64,000 nt of DNA from Acidimicrobiales bacterium (GTDB lineage: Bacteria; Actinomycetota; Acidimicrobiia; Acidimicrobiales; JAVJTC01): contig JAVJTC010000028.1 of assembly GCA_040219085.1 (NCBI GenBank), positions 59,366-123,365 on the forward strand, written 5' to 3'. Of this stretch, positions 52,968 through 63,906 are shown piece after piece (position 1 is the stretch's first letter; each line of letters starts with the position of its first letter). Under the pieces are notes generated by a model. That model saw nothing but the letters and a program-made list of their open reading frames with translations, ran no database searches and was not told where the DNA came from. Both the position numbers and the translations under genes were made by a program.

Positions 52968-55487
52968 GTGGCTGACCCGTCGGACGGACCGCCCGACACC
53001 GGCCTTCCGGTAGAGAGCGTCGTCGGCGAACTGCGCGCGGCTCTGGCCGCACGGGGCTCGGCCGTGCTCACCGCCGAGCCCGGCGCCGGGAAGACGACCG
53101 TTGTGCCCCTCCGGCTGCTGGCGGAACCGTGGCTCGGCGACCGTCGCATCGTGATGCTCGAACCGCGCCGGATCGCCACCCGTGCGGCCGCGGCGCGGAT
53201 GGCGTCGCTGCTCGGCGACGAGGTCGGCGGGATCGTCGGCTATCGCACGCGCGACGACCGGCGGGTGTCGGCCCGCACGCGTATCGAGGTGGTCACCGAG
53301 GGGATCCTGACCCGTCGCATCCAGAACGACCCCGAGCTGTCGGGGGTGGGCGCCGTGATCTTCGACGAGTTCCACGAACGCAACCTCGTAGCCGACCTCG
53401 GTTTGGCTCTGGCTCTCGACGTGCGGGCGTCGCTTCGTCCTGATCTGCGGCTCCTCGTCATGTCCGCCACCATCGACACGGCGGGGATCGCCGCTCTCGT
53501 CGGCGGTGGTGGCGAACCCGTTCCGGTGATCGAGGCCGCCGGACGCACCCACCCCGTCGACATCACCTACCGGCCGCGGGGCCGACGCGACCACCTCGAA
53601 CCCGCCGTCGCCCGCGCGGTCATCGAGGCACTGGCGTCGGAGGGGGACGTCCTCGTCTTCCTGCCCGGCGCGGGTGAGATCCGCCGCAGCGCCGAGGCTC
53701 TCTCGGAGTTGCCTCCGGACGTCGACGTCCGGCCACTGTTCGGCGGTCTCAGCGCGGCGGAACAGGACGCGGCCGTCGCTCCCAGTCCGGCGGGGCGACG
53801 TAAGGTCGTGCTCGCCACCGACATCGCCGAGACCAGCCTCACCGTCGAAGGTGTGACGGCCGTCGTCGATGCCGGGCTGTCCCGTGAGCCCCGGTTCGAT
53901 GCCCGTAGCGGGATGACCCGCCTCGTGACAGTGGCCGCCAGCCGGGACTCCGCCGACCAACGCGCGGGGCGCGCCGGGCGGACCAGGCCGGGGGTCGCCA
54001 TCCGACTGTGGTCGAAGATGGAGCACGGGACGCGCCCACGGCGGCGCTCGCCGGAGATCACCCAGGTCGACCTGTGCGGTTTCGTCCTGGAGACGGCGGC
54101 CTGGGGTGTCGCCGATCCGACGACGCTCGCGCTGCTCGATCCGCCCCCCGGCCGTGCCCTCGACGAGGCCCGCCAACTACTGACCGACCTGGGTGCGCTC
54201 GACACGGAGGGACGCCCGAGCGAACTCGGCCACGCGATGACCGCGATCGGCGTTCATCCGAGACTTGCCCGCATGATCCTCGACGCGGTCCCGTCCGGGG
54301 ACGGTGCGCTGGCGTGTCTTCTCGCAGCGCTCCTCGACGACCGCGACATCCTCCGGGGACGTCCCGACGATCTCCCCGTCGACCTCACCGAACGCGTACG
54401 TCTGCTCGTCGACCGGGGTCGGCGCCATCGCGCGCTCGACGTCGGTGCCCTGCACCGGGCCCGTGACCGCGCGGCCGACCTCGCACGCCGGGCCGCGGTG
54501 ACCGACGACCACGTGAATCCGACCCACACCGGGCGCGTCCTCGCCCTCGCCTACCCGGACCGTGTCGCGGCCAAGCGCCCCACCGGCGTCGGCCGGTTCA
54601 TCACCGTGGGTGGTGGCGGGGCGTGGATCGCCGAGTCCGACCCTCTCGCCGTCGAGGCGTTCGTCGTCGCTGCGGACCTGGACGGCAAACGCCGTGATGC
54701 CCGCATCCGGCTCGCGGCCGGCCTCGACCACGATGACCTTCTCGCCGACTTCGGCGACCGCATCGACGAACGCACGATCCTCATGTGGGACGACGGACGT
54801 GACGAGTTGACCGAACGTGTAGAGCGGCGACTGGGCGAGATCGCGCTCGACGTGGTGATACGCCGTCCCGAGCCGTCGCCGGAGGTGACGGCCGAACTCG
54901 TCGCCCGTGTGCGTCGAGACGGCCTCGACGTCCTCGGCTGGACGGACCGGTCCCGTCGGATCCGCTCCCGCGCGCAGTTCTGCCGACGGCACGGAGTGGG
55001 GGAGTGGCCGGATCTCTCCGACCAGGCCCTGCTGGACAGCCTCGAGGACTGGCTGGTCCCCCACCTCGACGGTGTGGCCACCTGGGCACGGCTGCGCCGT
55101 GTCGACCTGTCCACGGTCCTCATGACCCTCATCGGCTGGCACCACCGTCGCGAACTCGACCGACTCGCGCCGGAGACCGTCGCAGTGCCCAGCGGCCGCA
55201 ACGTGGCGATCGACTACGACGCCGATCCGCCGGCGGTCGCGGTCCGGGTGCAGGAGATGTTCGGCGCCAGCGAGACACCCACCATCGCCGACGGAGCGGT
55301 GCCGCTGACGCTGCATCTGTTGTCGCCGGCCGACCGACCGGTTCAGATCACGAGTGACATCGCGGGGTTCTGGGCGGGTTCGTGGGCGGAGGTCCGTAAG
55401 GACATGGCGGGGCGCTACCCGAAGCACGCCTGGCCCGAGGACCCGACCGACGTCGATCCCCACCGCGGTCCGCGTCGCATGCGCTGA
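52968..55487 (+). CDS. hrpB: ATP-dependent RNA helicase HrpB
   Basis: An 839-residue DEAH/RHA-type helicase: P-loop 'EPGAGKTT' near 40–47, 'LEPRRIATRAAAARMA', Walker B 'VIFDEFHERN' (the DEFH variant usual for HrpB), 'VMSATIDTAGI', 'VLATDIAETSLTVEGV' and 'QRAGRAGRTRPG' (motif VI), and the HrpB C-terminal domain with 'LMTLIGWHHRRELDRLAPE' and 'HAWPEDPTDVDPHRGPRR'. It probably remodels RNA or RNP; its target is unknown. It starts with GTG at 52968 and is coupled to arfB. The stop is within a hairpin shared with convergent cydB. Confidence 0.95.
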   Translation: MADPSDGPPDTGLPVESVVGELRAALAARGSAVLTAEPGAGKTTVVPLRLLAEPWLGDRRIVMLEPRRIATRAAAARMASLLGDEVGGIVGYRTRDDRRVSARTRIEVVTEGILTRRIQNDPELSGVGAVIFDEFHERNLVADLGLALALDVRASLRPDLRLLVMSATIDTAGIAALVGGGGEPVPVIEAAGRTHPVDITYRPRGRRDHLEPAVARAVIEALASEGDVLVFLPGAGEIRRSAEALSELPPDVDVRPLFGGLSAAEQDAAVAPSPAGRRKVVLATDIAETSLTVEGVTAVVDAGLSREPRFDARSGMTRLVTVAASRDSADQRAGRAGRTRPGVAIRLWSKMEHGTRPRRRSPEITQVDLCGFVLETAAWGVADPTTLALLDPPPGRALDEARQLLTDLGALDTEGRPSELGHAMTAIGVHPRLARMILDAVPSGDGALACLLAALLDDRDILRGRPDDLPVDLTERVRLLVDRGRRHRALDVGALHRARDRAADLARRAAVTDDHVNPTHTGRVLALAYPDRVAAKRPTGVGRFITVGGGGAWIAESDPLAVEAFVVAADLDGKRRDARIRLAAGLDHDDLLADFGDRIDERTILMWDDGRDELTERVERRLGEIALDVVIRRPEPSPEVTAELVARVRRDGLDVLGWTDRSRRIRSRAQFCRRHGVGEWPDLSDQALLDSLEDWLVPHLDGVATWARLRRVDLSTVLMTLIGWHHRRELDRLAPETVAVPSGRNVAIDYDADPPAVAVRVQEMFGASETPTIADGAVPLTLHLLSPADRPVQITSDIAGFWAGSWAEVRKDMAGRYPKHAWPEDPTDVDPHRGPRRMR

Positions 55488-55516
55488 CCCGTTCCCTGCG
55501 ACCGCGTGGGGTCAGC
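55483..55516. terminator. Bidirectional terminator between hrpB and cydB
   Basis: GCTGACCC (55483–55490) pairs perfectly with GGGTCAGC (55509–55516) around an 18-base loop. The arms contain the stop codons of both convergent genes. No U-tract. Confidence 0.5.
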
Positions 55517-56585
55517 CCCGGGTGGATTCGGAGCGCAGGCGTTCGAGCACCGCGGAGGAAGAGTCGGGCCGGTCGGCGGACTCCGAGAGCGCCCCGGTGT
55601 CGCTGAGGCGCAGCATCCAGGCCAACGGCGCGATGACCAGCACGGCGGCACCGCCGAACGCGATCAGCAGTCCCCACAGCGTCGGGTCCGAGGCGGCCGC
55701 TGCGTCGATGTCGATCTCGTCGACCAGCACCCACGGGTACTGCGCGACGCCCCAGCCGATGATGATCGTGGACACTGCTGCGACCGCCGGTAGACGCGCG
55801 ACGGTGAAGGAGCGGCGTGCAAGGGCCCACATGGTTGCGCCGCCGCTCAGAGCTGACAGCGAGACGAGCACCAGGCCACGCCCCTCCAGCAGGGTGTCGG
55901 CCAGAGTCGGTGCGTCGGTCTCGAGGACGGCGATGCCGACGAGGGCCACCGCGCCGACGACGACCCCGGAGGCGAGCGCCCGGCGGCGGAACCACTCGGC
56001 CAGTTCCGCCTCGCCGTCGCGGTCGCTGTCACGTGTGAGGAACACGGCGGCCAGGAAGGCGCAGGTCCCGACGGCGAGGACACCGCCGAGTGCCGAGGTG
56101 GGGTTGATCCAGCTCGTCCAGAGATGACCGGTGCCTTCGAGGGGTACCCGGCCCGAGGCGATGCCACCCACCGCGGCGCCCAGGAACAGCGGCGTGATGA
56201 CGGAGGACGACGCGAAGAGTGCTCCGAAGAACCGGGCTTCGCCGAGAGTCGTCGACGACTTGCGGAATGCGAAGGCACCGCCTCGGAACACGATCCCGGT
56301 CGCTGCGGCGATCAACGGGAGGTACAGGGTCCGGGCGATCGCGGCGAAGGGCTCCGGGAAGCCCGTCCACAAGAAGACGAGCACGAAGATCAGCCATACG
56401 TGGTTGGCTTCCCAGACCGGTCCGATCGACCTGTCGATGCGCGCCCGGGGCGCGGCGCCGGCGCGGTCGCCGCCCGCAGTCAGGTCCCAGAAGCCGGAGC
56501 CGAAGTCGGCGCCACCGAAGATCGCGTAGGCGAGCACGCCGGCCCACAGGATCGAGACGACGATCTCGGGAAGCTGCTCGCTCAC
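55512..56585 (-). CDS. cydB: Cytochrome bd oxidase subunit II
   Basis: CydB, 357 residues, eight or nine predicted helices; stabilises the haem groups of the bd-type quinol oxidase. Signature 'AGVLAYAIFGGADFGSGFWDL' near 15–35, 'PVWEANHVWLIFVLVFLWTGFPEPFAAI' near 55–82 and 'GIVFRGGAFAFRK' are as in the family. The GTG start overlaps the cydA stop by 4 bases. A terminator-like hairpin overlaps its stop. No cydX or cydDC gene lies in this window. Confidence 0.95.
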   Translation of the reverse strand: MSEQLPEIVVSILWAGVLAYAIFGGADFGSGFWDLTAGGDRAGAAPRARIDRSIGPVWEANHVWLIFVLVFLWTGFPEPFAAIARTLYLPLIAAATGIVFRGGAFAFRKSSTTLGEARFFGALFASSSVITPLFLGAAVGGIASGRVPLEGTGHLWTSWINPTSALGGVLAVGTCAFLAAVFLTRDSDRDGEAELAEWFRRRALASGVVVGAVALVGIAVLETDAPTLADTLLEGRGLVLVSLSALSGGATMWALARRSFTVARLPAVAAVSTIIIGWGVAQYPWVLVDEIDIDAAAASDPTLWGLLIAFGGAAVLVIAPLAWMLRLSDTGALSESADRPDSSSAVLERLRSESTRG

Positions 56586-58018
56586 CGGACCCGCTCCCGA
56601 CCTGCGGGTGAGGTGTCGACATCGCCGGCAGGTGTGGCCGCGGGCCGCGGGCCGTAGGGCGTGGCGACCTCTTCACCGGCGTTCCAGCGGGCGGCGAGGC
56701 GTCGCAGGACGAACCACGCCGATGCGCCGAGTCCGACGTACACGACGATGAGCCCCGCGAGGAAGGGGGCGACGGTGTTGTCGGTGACGGCGTCGGAGAC
56801 GCGTAGGACCCCGTTGGCGATCCACGGTTGGCGGCCGACTTCGGTCGTCGTCCATCCGGCCCACACAGCGAGCACGGAGGCAGGGCCGAGCGCGACGACC
56901 ACCCAGCGGACGAAGCCGTCACCGAGGGGGATCTCCCGCGTCCGCCACCAGCGCCAACCGACCCAGGCGGCCGCGGCGAGCATGGCGACCCCCAGACCGA
57001 TCATGAGCTGGAAAGAGAACCGTACGACGTTGACGGGTGGCGTCTCGTCGTCGGGAATGGCGTCGAGTCCGGTCACGGTGGCATCGGGATCGAAGTCCAA
57101 GATGAGCGACGTGAGCCCGGGGATCTCCACCTTGGCCCGGATCTCGCCACCTGACTCGAAGCCGAACAGGGCGAGGCCCGCCGGTCCCGTCTCCTCGTGG
57201 ATCTCCATGGCGGCGAACTTCGCAGGCTGGGTGTCGGCGACGTGGCGGGCGACGATGTCGCCGGTGATCACCTGGATGGGGATGGCGATGCAGCCGACGA
57301 CCAGGGGGATGACGATCCCGAGACGGTGGAGGCGGTCCCGTCGTCCCCGCAGCCATCCGATCGCGAAGATCGACGCCGTCCCGAATCCGGCCACCACGTA
57401 TGTGGCCGGGAGCATGTGGGCGAACTGGGGCCACAGCGACTCGTTGAAGAACGCGGCCCACGGATCGACGTCGGTCACCTCCCCGGTCGCCAGATACGTG
57501 TCGATGTCGAAGCCCGCGGGTGTGTTCATCCAGCCGTTGACTGCCAGGATGCACAGGGTGCCGAACACCCCGGACAACCCGATGGGTATCAGCGTCGCCA
57601 GGTGGATTCGGGCGGGCAGTCCCTTCCAGCCGTAGAGGTAGATGCCCAGGAAGATGGCCTCGAGGAAGAAGAAGATGCCTTCGAACGCGAAGGCGAGTCC
57701 GATCACGTCCCCGAAATCACCCATGAGCCCGGGCCACAGCAGGCCCATGAGGAACGAGAGGACCGTCCCGGAGACCGCGCCGACCGCGAACAGTACTGCG
57801 GCGACCTTGCCGAGGCGCCGGGCGAGCAGCAGTGCGTCGTGGTCGGCGTTGCGAAGGCCGCGGCGGTGCACGATCCAGATGATCGTGGGCAGCGCGACGC
57901 CGAGGCAGGCGAGGACGATGTGGAAGCCCAGGGACAGGGCCATCATCCAGCGGGCAGCCAGGAGGTCGGTCTCGGCGGCGGCGAGGACCGGCGCGGTCAG
58001 GGCCGCGACGGGGAGCAC
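56582..58018 (-). CDS. cydA: Cytochrome bd oxidase subunit I
   Basis: CydA, 478 residues, the haem-bearing subunit of a high-affinity quinol:O2 oxidoreductase. His33 in 'LGFHIVLA' matches the haem b595 ligand; 'FEGIFFFLEAIFLGIYLYGW' holds the conserved Glu residues near the haems; 'QFAHMLPATYVVAGF' has the next haem His; 'GRQPWIANGVLRV' is also conserved. The periplasmic Q-loop is short, as in the CIO/short-loop group. It starts with GTG at 58018, 3 bases after the PyrE-like gene, indicating co-transcription. Confidence 0.95.
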   Translation of the reverse strand: MLPVAALTAPVLAAAETDLLAARWMMALSLGFHIVLACLGVALPTIIWIVHRRGLRNADHDALLLARRLGKVAAVLFAVGAVSGTVLSFLMGLLWPGLMGDFGDVIGLAFAFEGIFFFLEAIFLGIYLYGWKGLPARIHLATLIPIGLSGVFGTLCILAVNGWMNTPAGFDIDTYLATGEVTDVDPWAAFFNESLWPQFAHMLPATYVVAGFGTASIFAIGWLRGRRDRLHRLGIVIPLVVGCIAIPIQVITGDIVARHVADTQPAKFAAMEIHEETGPAGLALFGFESGGEIRAKVEIPGLTSLILDFDPDATVTGLDAIPDDETPPVNVVRFSFQLMIGLGVAMLAAAAWVGWRWWRTREIPLGDGFVRWVVVALGPASVLAVWAGWTTTEVGRQPWIANGVLRVSDAVTDNTVAPFLAGLIVVYVGLGASAWFVLRRLAARWNAGEEVATPYGPRPAATPAGDVDTSPAGRERVR

Positions 58019-58021
58019 GGA

Positions 58022-58600
58022 CTATGTCACGCCGACGATCGGGGCGATCCCGAGGTCGGCGTAACCGATGAGAGGAAAGTAGGGCACCCCGACCGCAGCG
58101 AAGCGTTCGGCTGCCTCGTCCCCCCGGTCGACCACCGTCGACGCGGCCACGACGGTCGCACCCGTCGCCACGATCGCATCGTGGGCTCTGATTATCGACC
58201 CCCCGGTCGTGATGACGTCCTCGACGAGCAGCGTGCGGTCGCCGGGACCGAGCCGGGCCCCCTCGACGAGGCGGTTCGTGCCCCGCCCCTTCGGCTCCTT
58301 GCGGACGAAGAACCAGCGGCACCCGGCGACCGCGGCGACTCCGACCGCCAGTGCGTCGGCCCCCATCGTCAGTCCGCCGCTCGCGTCGAACTCGATACCG
58401 GCGGCGGTCACCTCGGCGACCATCACCCGACATGCGAGTTCGAGGTCGCTCCACTCGGCGAGGGCGACCTTGCCGTCGATGAACTCGCTCGACATCGCCC
58501 CCGATGCCAGCTTCACCGGTTCGGGGAGACGCGTGAGACCCTTGTTCTCGATGACGGACAGCAGTGCCGTCTTCAGGTCGGCGGCGTCGTCTGTGGTCAC
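58022..58600 (-). CDS. pyrE: Orotate phosphoribosyltransferase-like protein
   Basis: A 192-residue phosphoribosyltransferase. The PRPP-binding motif 'TLLVEDVITTGGSII' is near 124–138, the 'FVRKEPKGRGTNRLVEG' loop near 97–113, and 'ASGGLTMGADALAVGVA' earlier; this arrangement is that of PyrE (orotate + PRPP to OMP). A PyrE-like paralogue acting on another base is possible because no other pyrimidine gene is nearby. It starts with GTG 10 bases after the globin stop and is followed 3 bases later by cydA. Confidence 0.8.
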   Translation of the reverse strand: MTTDDAADLKTALLSVIENKGLTRLPEPVKLASGAMSSEFIDGKVALAEWSDLELACRVMVAEVTAAGIEFDASGGLTMGADALAVGVAAVAGCRWFFVRKEPKGRGTNRLVEGARLGPGDRTLLVEDVITTGGSIIRAHDAIVATGATVVAASTVVDRGDEAAERFAAVGVPYFPLIGYADLGIAPIVGVT

Positions 58601-58610
58601 GGGGTCCGTT

Positions 58611-58997
58611 CTAGCGCACGTTGCGCAGGTGCTCCACGGCGGACGTGAAGTAGTCGAGCATCATCTGACGTGCCGGCTCCGGCGGTCCCGTCGCCTCGAT
58701 CGCCGCGCTCATGTGGCCGAGCCACGCGGCCTGGGTGTCGGGTCCCACGGGGAACGGGGCGTGGCGCATCCGCAGACGTGGGTGGCCCCGCGTGTCCGAG
58801 TAGGTCGTCGGCCCGCCCCAGTACTGCATCAGGAAGAGGCGGAGACGCTCGTTCGCCCCGGCGAGGTCCTCGGACGGGTACAGCGGTCGAAGGAGGGGGT
58901 CCCCGGTCACCCCGGCGTAGAAGTGATCGACCAGGCGGGTGAAGAACTCCTCGCCGCCGACGAGGTCGAAGACGTTGACGGTCCCGGCTTCGCTCAT
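58611..58997 (-). CDS. glbO: Group II truncated haemoglobin (trHbO)
   Basis: A 128-residue truncated globin: 'FDLVGGEEFFTRLVDHFYAGVTGDPLLRPLYP' (helices A–C, with the B10 Tyr in 'HFYAGV'), 'RLRLFLMQYWGGPTTYSDTRGHPRLRMRHAPFPVG' (with proximal F8 His in 'MRHAPF'), and 'WLGHMSAAIEA' with the group II Trp at G8. TrHbO proteins handle O2, NO or peroxide and may hand O2 to terminal oxidases; cydAB lies in the same run. The start overlaps the thioesterase stop by 4 bases. Confidence 0.94.
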   Translation of the reverse strand: MSEAGTVNVFDLVGGEEFFTRLVDHFYAGVTGDPLLRPLYPSEDLAGANERLRLFLMQYWGGPTTYSDTRGHPRLRMRHAPFPVGPDTQAAWLGHMSAAIEATGPPEPARQMMLDYFTSAVEHLRNVR

Positions 58998-59407
58998 CGC
59001 GCCACCCAGGGTTCGAGCGCCTCGGCGATCTCCGGGGTGATGCGCCGGAACGCGAGCTCGAGGTCACAGAAGGCACCCTTCGTGGACTGCCGGGCGATGA
59101 CGTCGTCGCCGCGCACGAGGTGCTGTTCGAAGACGCAGGTCGTGCGGGCGAGTCGGCCGATCCAGGTCCTGATCGTCAACTCGTCGGCGAGTTCGGCCGC
59201 GGCCAGATAACGGGTGGTCAACTCGGCGACGATGAGCAGGTGCCCGCCGGCCCTGATGTCGGCCAGCGACGCTCCGGCTTCGGCGAGCATCTCGACGCGG
59301 CCGTGCTCGAACATCGGGAGGTAGGCCGCGTGGTTGACGTGGCCGTAGGCGTCGATCTCGGAGAAACGGACGCGCACGTCGACGGTATGGACCCGATGGT
59401 CAGCCAC
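58994..59407 (-). CDS. Hotdog-fold acyl-CoA thioesterase (YbgC/4HBT type)
   Basis: A 137-residue hotdog protein with 'VRVRFSEIDAYGHVNHAAYLPMFEHGRVEML': the catalytic Asp in 'SEIDAYGHVNH' and the following His-Asn-His pattern are typical of 4-hydroxybenzoyl-CoA/YbgC-type thioesterases. It hydrolyses an acyl-CoA; chain length is not predictable. It starts with GTG at 59407, 6 bases after the acyl-CoA ligase stop, so it may remove CoA from products of the same pathway. Confidence 0.92.
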   Translation of the reverse strand: MADHRVHTVDVRVRFSEIDAYGHVNHAAYLPMFEHGRVEMLAEAGASLADIRAGGHLLIVAELTTRYLAAAELADELTIRTWIGRLARTTCVFEQHLVRGDDVIARQSTKGAFCDLELAFRRITPEIAEALEPWVAR

Positions 59408-59413
59408 GGGGGA

Positions 59414-60982
<1,569 letters not shown>

Positions 60983-61216
60983 GGTGGTGAGCCTAGGCGA
61001 CGGTCCCCCGGTCAGGTCGGGCGTCCCGACCCGACCGGTGGTCCGTCTCCCCCCTCCGGCGCTGCGTCCAGTGAGCGCATCCCGCCGTTCGCACTGGGAG
61101 CGACCGTAGAGGGGCAGACGGGGCGAAGCTGCGCGGGTCGGTGGGTTGACATCGCCTCGTAACGGGATCGCAAAGTCGTGACGGCGGGAGGCGGGCAGCC
61201 GGCTAACGTCTCGGCC

Positions 61217-61885
61217 GTGGCGGTCGACAGGTGGCTACGTGAGGGGCCCGACGCCCGGCTTCGCTGCTGGTGGGCGGTGGGCGACGATCCGGACAGGATC
61301 GACCATCTGTACCTCGACTACCACGACACCGAATGGGGGCGGCCCGTCACCGACGACCGGCGTCTCTTCGAGAAGATCTGCCTCGAGGGATTTCAGGCGG
61401 GTCTCGCCTGGATCACGATCCTGCGCAAGCGGGACCGGTTCCGGGAGGTCTTCGAGCACTTCGACCCGGCGGCGGTGGCCCGCTTCGGCGAGTCCGACGT
61501 GGAACGACTCCTCGGCGACGCGGGAATCATCCGGCACCGCGGCAAGATCGAGGCGACCATTTCCAACGCGGCCCGAGCTCTCGAGGCGATCGACGAGTTC
61601 GGTTCGCTCGCCGCCCACCTGTGGTCCTTCGAGCCCTCGGATCCGACGGACTTCGACGCCGTCGGCGACTCTCCGATCCCGTCGACGACGCCGGCCTCAG
61701 AGACGTTGAGCAGGGCGCTGAAGACGCGCGGCTGGCGTTTCGTCGGGCCGACGACCGTCTACGCGTTCATGCAGGCGATGGGCATGGTGAACGACCACCT
61801 GCCGGGCTGTGCGGCACGTGAGGTCTGCGAGGCCGAACGAGCAGCGCTGCGGCGGCCGGTGGCTGACGGCTCCGCGCGAGGTTGA
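61217..61885 (+). CDS. tag: DNA-3-methyladenine glycosylase I
   Basis: Tag removes 3-methyladenine from alkylated DNA (base excision repair). Family features are 'CWW' with Cys17 and 'YLDYHDTEWGRPV' with His36, then 'FEKICLEGFQAGLAWITILRKRDRFREVF', and 'FMQAMGMVNDHLPGCAAR' near the end. The two N-terminal and two C-terminal Cys/His residues form the zinc site. The GTG at 61217 (222 residues) is preferred because the conserved region starts soon after; a GTG at 61178 adds 13 residues. About 30 residues longer than E. coli Tag. It is convergent with the ABC-F gene, 11 bases apart. Confidence 0.93.
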   Translation: MAVDRWLREGPDARLRCWWAVGDDPDRIDHLYLDYHDTEWGRPVTDDRRLFEKICLEGFQAGLAWITILRKRDRFREVFEHFDPAAVARFGESDVERLLGDAGIIRHRGKIEATISNAARALEAIDEFGSLAAHLWSFEPSDPTDFDAVGDSPIPSTTPASETLSRALKTRGWRFVGPTTVYAFMQAMGMVNDHLPGCAAREVCEAERAALRRPVADGSARG

Positions 61886-61896
61886 ACACCACGCGC

Positions 61897-63852
61897 TCAG
61901 GCGTGCTCCGCCTCCACGCGGGCCAACTCGGCGGCCGCGTCCTCCCAGCGGCTCATCAGGTCGGCCGCGCGGTCGCGGGCTTCGTCGTGGCGTGTCGTGA
62001 GGTCCCGTAGCCGGTCGGCGTCCTCGTACACGGCCGGGTCGGCCAGTTGGCCCTGAAGTTCCACCACGGAGGCCTCGGCCGATTCCCACTCCCTCTCCAG
62101 CTTCTGGAGTCGGCGTCGCACCGGTTCGGTGGCGCGGTGTCGGGCGTTGCGGGCCTCGGCCTGTTCACGCTTGTTCGGCGCCGTTCGCTGCGGGGAGGGG
62201 GCGCCCGAGCCCGGCTTCGCCTTCGCCTGTGGTTTCGTCGGCGCCGACCTGCCCGACGACGGTGAAGGCGGGTGCAGGAGAGTCTCGTCGACGCCCTCGT
62301 GGCGGGTCGCCCGCCCGTCGCGGATCACCACCAGCGCGTCCGCGACGTTACGGATCAGGTGGCGGTCGTGGGTGACCAGTACGACCGTCCCCGGATACGC
62401 CGACAACGCATCCTCGAGGAGGTCGCAGCTCGGCAGGTCCAGGTGGTTGGTCGGCTCGTCGAGCACGAGGAGGTTCACCGGCAGCGCCATGATCTTCGCC
62501 AGTGCCAGTCGGGTCCGTTCCCCGCCGGAGAGGTCGCCGACGAGGCGGTCGCCGGCGTCGCCCGAGAAGCCGAACGAACCGAGCAGCGTCCGCAGGTTCT
62601 TACCGTCGAGCGCACGGCCGATCGACGTCTTGAACTCCTCGTAGACGGTCCGGGAGAGGTCGAGGACCTCGGCCTGTTGCTGGTGGAAGACGGCGGTGTC
62701 CACGTTGGCGCCGTGCTGGATCGAGCCCCCGCTCGCTTCGAGCTCTCCGGTCAGCAGCTTCACGAGTGTCGACTTGCCTGCGCCGTTCGGTCCGACGAAC
62801 GCCAGCTTCTCGCCGCGCTCGATGTGCAGATCGACCCCCGACAGGATGGTCTCGTCGTCGTACCCGACAGCCACGCCCTCGAGCTCGGCGATCACCCGTG
62901 AGGACCGCTGCGGTTCGGGGAACGCGAATCGGGCCTTGAGTTCCTCTCGGGTCGGCACCTCCACCGCGGCCAGCTTCTCGAGGGTCTTCAACCGGCTCTG
63001 CACCTGGCGGGCCTTGGACGCCTTGTAGCGGAAGCGCTCGATGAACCGTTCGACGTCGGCGACCTGGCGGCGCTGTTGCGCGGCCGCCGCCTCGGCCTGG
63101 GCGATGCGCTCCTCGCGGGCGACGACGAACTCCGCGAAGCCGCCCACGTAGGTGGCCGCCCGGCCACCGGCGATCTCGATGATGTGGCCGGCGACCGTGT
63201 CGATGAAGTCGCGGTCGTGGCTCACGAACAGCAGGGCCCCACCCCAGGCGGTCAGGTACTCCTCGAGCCACGCGACGCTGTCGACGTCGAGGTGGTTGGT
63301 CGGCTCGTCGAGCACGAGGAGGTCCGGGTTCGCGAGCAGTAACCGGGCGAGCTCCACGCGCATCCGCCAGCCACCGGAGAGCTGTCGAACCGGCCGGTCC
63401 GCGTCGCCCGGCCGGAAGCCGAGCCCAGACAGGACGCTGTGCGCCTCGGCCTCGAGCGCGTAGCCGCCGAGTTGGGAGAATCGGCTCTGGGCCTCGCCGT
63501 ACGCGGCGATGGTCTTCTCGTCGGCCCCGGTGGCCATCGCTGCCTCGAGTTCGCCGAGGAGATGGGCGAGATCGGCGATCTCCCCGGCACCCGCGAGCAC
63601 GGCTTCGAGAACCGTGCCGTCGCGGTCGGTCTCGGGCTCCTGGGGGAGGTACCCGACGGTCGTGCCCTTGGGTCGGTGCACCTCGCCGGTGTCCGGTTCG
63701 GCGAGGCCGACCACGATCTCGAGCAGGGTCGTCTTGCCGACGCCGTTGCCGCCCACGAGCGCGACGCGCCGGCCCGGATCGAGGGTCAGGGCGACGTCGT
63801 GGAACAGCGTCCGGCTTCCGAAGCTGCGAGACAGCCCGCTAGCGGTCAGCAC
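61897..63852 (-). CDS. ABC-F family ATPase (Uup/EttA-like)
   Basis: A 651-residue soluble protein with two ATPase domains: Walker A 'GGNGVGKTT' near 35–43 and 'GPNGAGKST' near 352–360; signatures 'LSGGWRMRVELARLLL' and 'LSGGERTRLALAKIM'; Walker B 'LLVLDEPTNHLD' in both. A linker of about 80 residues ('RFRYKASKARQVQSRLKTLEKL', the P-site tRNA-interaction type) separates the domains. The C-terminal region (about 535–651) is basic and coiled coil, as in Uup. ABC-F proteins act on ribosomes in translation or antibiotic resistance; housekeeping is more likely here. It starts with GTG at 63852. Confidence 0.94.
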   Translation of the reverse strand: MLTASGLSRSFGSRTLFHDVALTLDPGRRVALVGGNGVGKTTLLEIVVGLAEPDTGEVHRPKGTTVGYLPQEPETDRDGTVLEAVLAGAGEIADLAHLLGELEAAMATGADEKTIAAYGEAQSRFSQLGGYALEAEAHSVLSGLGFRPGDADRPVRQLSGGWRMRVELARLLLANPDLLVLDEPTNHLDVDSVAWLEEYLTAWGGALLFVSHDRDFIDTVAGHIIEIAGGRAATYVGGFAEFVVAREERIAQAEAAAAQQRRQVADVERFIERFRYKASKARQVQSRLKTLEKLAAVEVPTREELKARFAFPEPQRSSRVIAELEGVAVGYDDETILSGVDLHIERGEKLAFVGPNGAGKSTLVKLLTGELEASGGSIQHGANVDTAVFHQQQAEVLDLSRTVYEEFKTSIGRALDGKNLRTLLGSFGFSGDAGDRLVGDLSGGERTRLALAKIMALPVNLLVLDEPTNHLDLPSCDLLEDALSAYPGTVVLVTHDRHLIRNVADALVVIRDGRATRHEGVDETLLHPPSPSSGRSAPTKPQAKAKPGSGAPSPQRTAPNKREQAEARNARHRATEPVRRRLQKLEREWESAEASVVELQGQLADPAVYEDADRLRDLTTRHDEARDRAADLMSRWEDAAAELARVEAEHA

Positions 63853-63906
63853 GCCGGCACCCTAGTGGTGCGTCGTTGAAATAGCAAGGTGGGTTATGGT
63901 GGCAGT

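Noticed and set aside
61146..61180. TTGACA at 61146 as a -35 box for tag
   Set aside because: At a 17–18-base spacing the -10 region reads CGCAAA/GCAAAG, with no TATAAT-like match; not enough for a promoter call.
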